Shown here: piece by piece, positions 63,990-64,000 of the stretch
How the letters are laid out: each line of letters starts with the position of its first letter
Numbering within the stretch: position 1 is the first letter of the stretch
Assembly: GCA_951394405.1 (NCBI GenBank)
Contig: OX596334.1
Location: 2,170,001 to 2,234,000, forward strand
DNA: 64,000 bases
Origin: Coprinellus micaceus
Lineage: Eukaryota; Basidiomycota; Agaricomycetes; Agaricales; Psathyrellaceae
Direction of reading: 5' to 3'
Program-made: the position numbers and the translations under genes
Notes under the pieces: model-generated
Database searches by the model: none
The model's input: only the letters and a program-made list of their open reading frames with translations
Told to the model about the DNA's origin: nothing

Positions 63990-64000
63990 CTAACACTTCG

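Overview
The window is nuclear DNA of a filamentous basidiomycete, most likely Agaricomycotina. Genes are compact and intron-dense, with introns mostly 45-65 nt long that use GT-AG borders, often with a visible CT-A-A/G-C branch motif. Genes lie on both strands with short shared promoters, and several products have a typical mushroom-type architecture (secreted tyrosinase, CE4 deacetylase, DUF2235 hydrolase, F-box proteins, P450). I do not attempt a species assignment. All exon models were read by eye from splice sites, reading phase and family conservation; no transcript or database search was available.

Layout. 1-3.7 kb: first exons of a minus-strand SAM-domain adaptor (Ste50/Ubc2 type) divergent from a long disordered protein with adaptor-ear-like motifs. 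4.2-6.4 kb: secreted CE4 deacetylase and a small two-helix membrane protein. 6.8-15 kb: BRAP2/ETP1 E3 ligase, NUDIX CoA-pyrophosphatase, V-ATPase assembly factor VMA12, ataxin-10 homologue and Paf1-complex LEO1. 16.1-24 kb: a conserved unknown protein, a tyrosinase, kinetochore NNF1 and the Golgi/endosomal E3 ligase DSC1/TUL1 (NNF1 and DSC1 share a 119-bp promoter). 24.4-32.3 kb: mitochondrial phosphate carrier, F-box/LRR-like protein, unknown protein, KAT14-type acetyltransferase and an acid-ceramidase/NAAA-type Ntn hydrolase.

33.5-38.9 kb is the accessory part: a DUF2235 alpha/beta-hydrolase gene whose last coding segments are separated by two insertions of about 1.8 and 1.2 kb. Both are bounded by terminal inverted repeats that begin CATCAGA. 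Neither encodes a recognisable transposase; the first carries an F-box-like fragment.

39-64 kb: F-box protein, spliceosomal cyclophilin CWC27, short-chain dehydrogenase, a very large methyltransferase with a disordered N-terminus, an ammonium transporter with GATA sites upstream, a small secreted protein, a VPS9-domain Rab GEF, the 3' part of a single-pass membrane protein with PPxY motifs, and the last exon of a cytochrome P450. Most genes are unrelated housekeeping functions: ubiquitin ligases, transcription elongation, splicing, kinetochore, trafficking and nitrogen uptake. I see no biosynthetic cluster, CRISPR array or operon, and I did not find a convincing previously undescribed multi-gene system. 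The most unusual region is the doubly interrupted DUF2235 locus.
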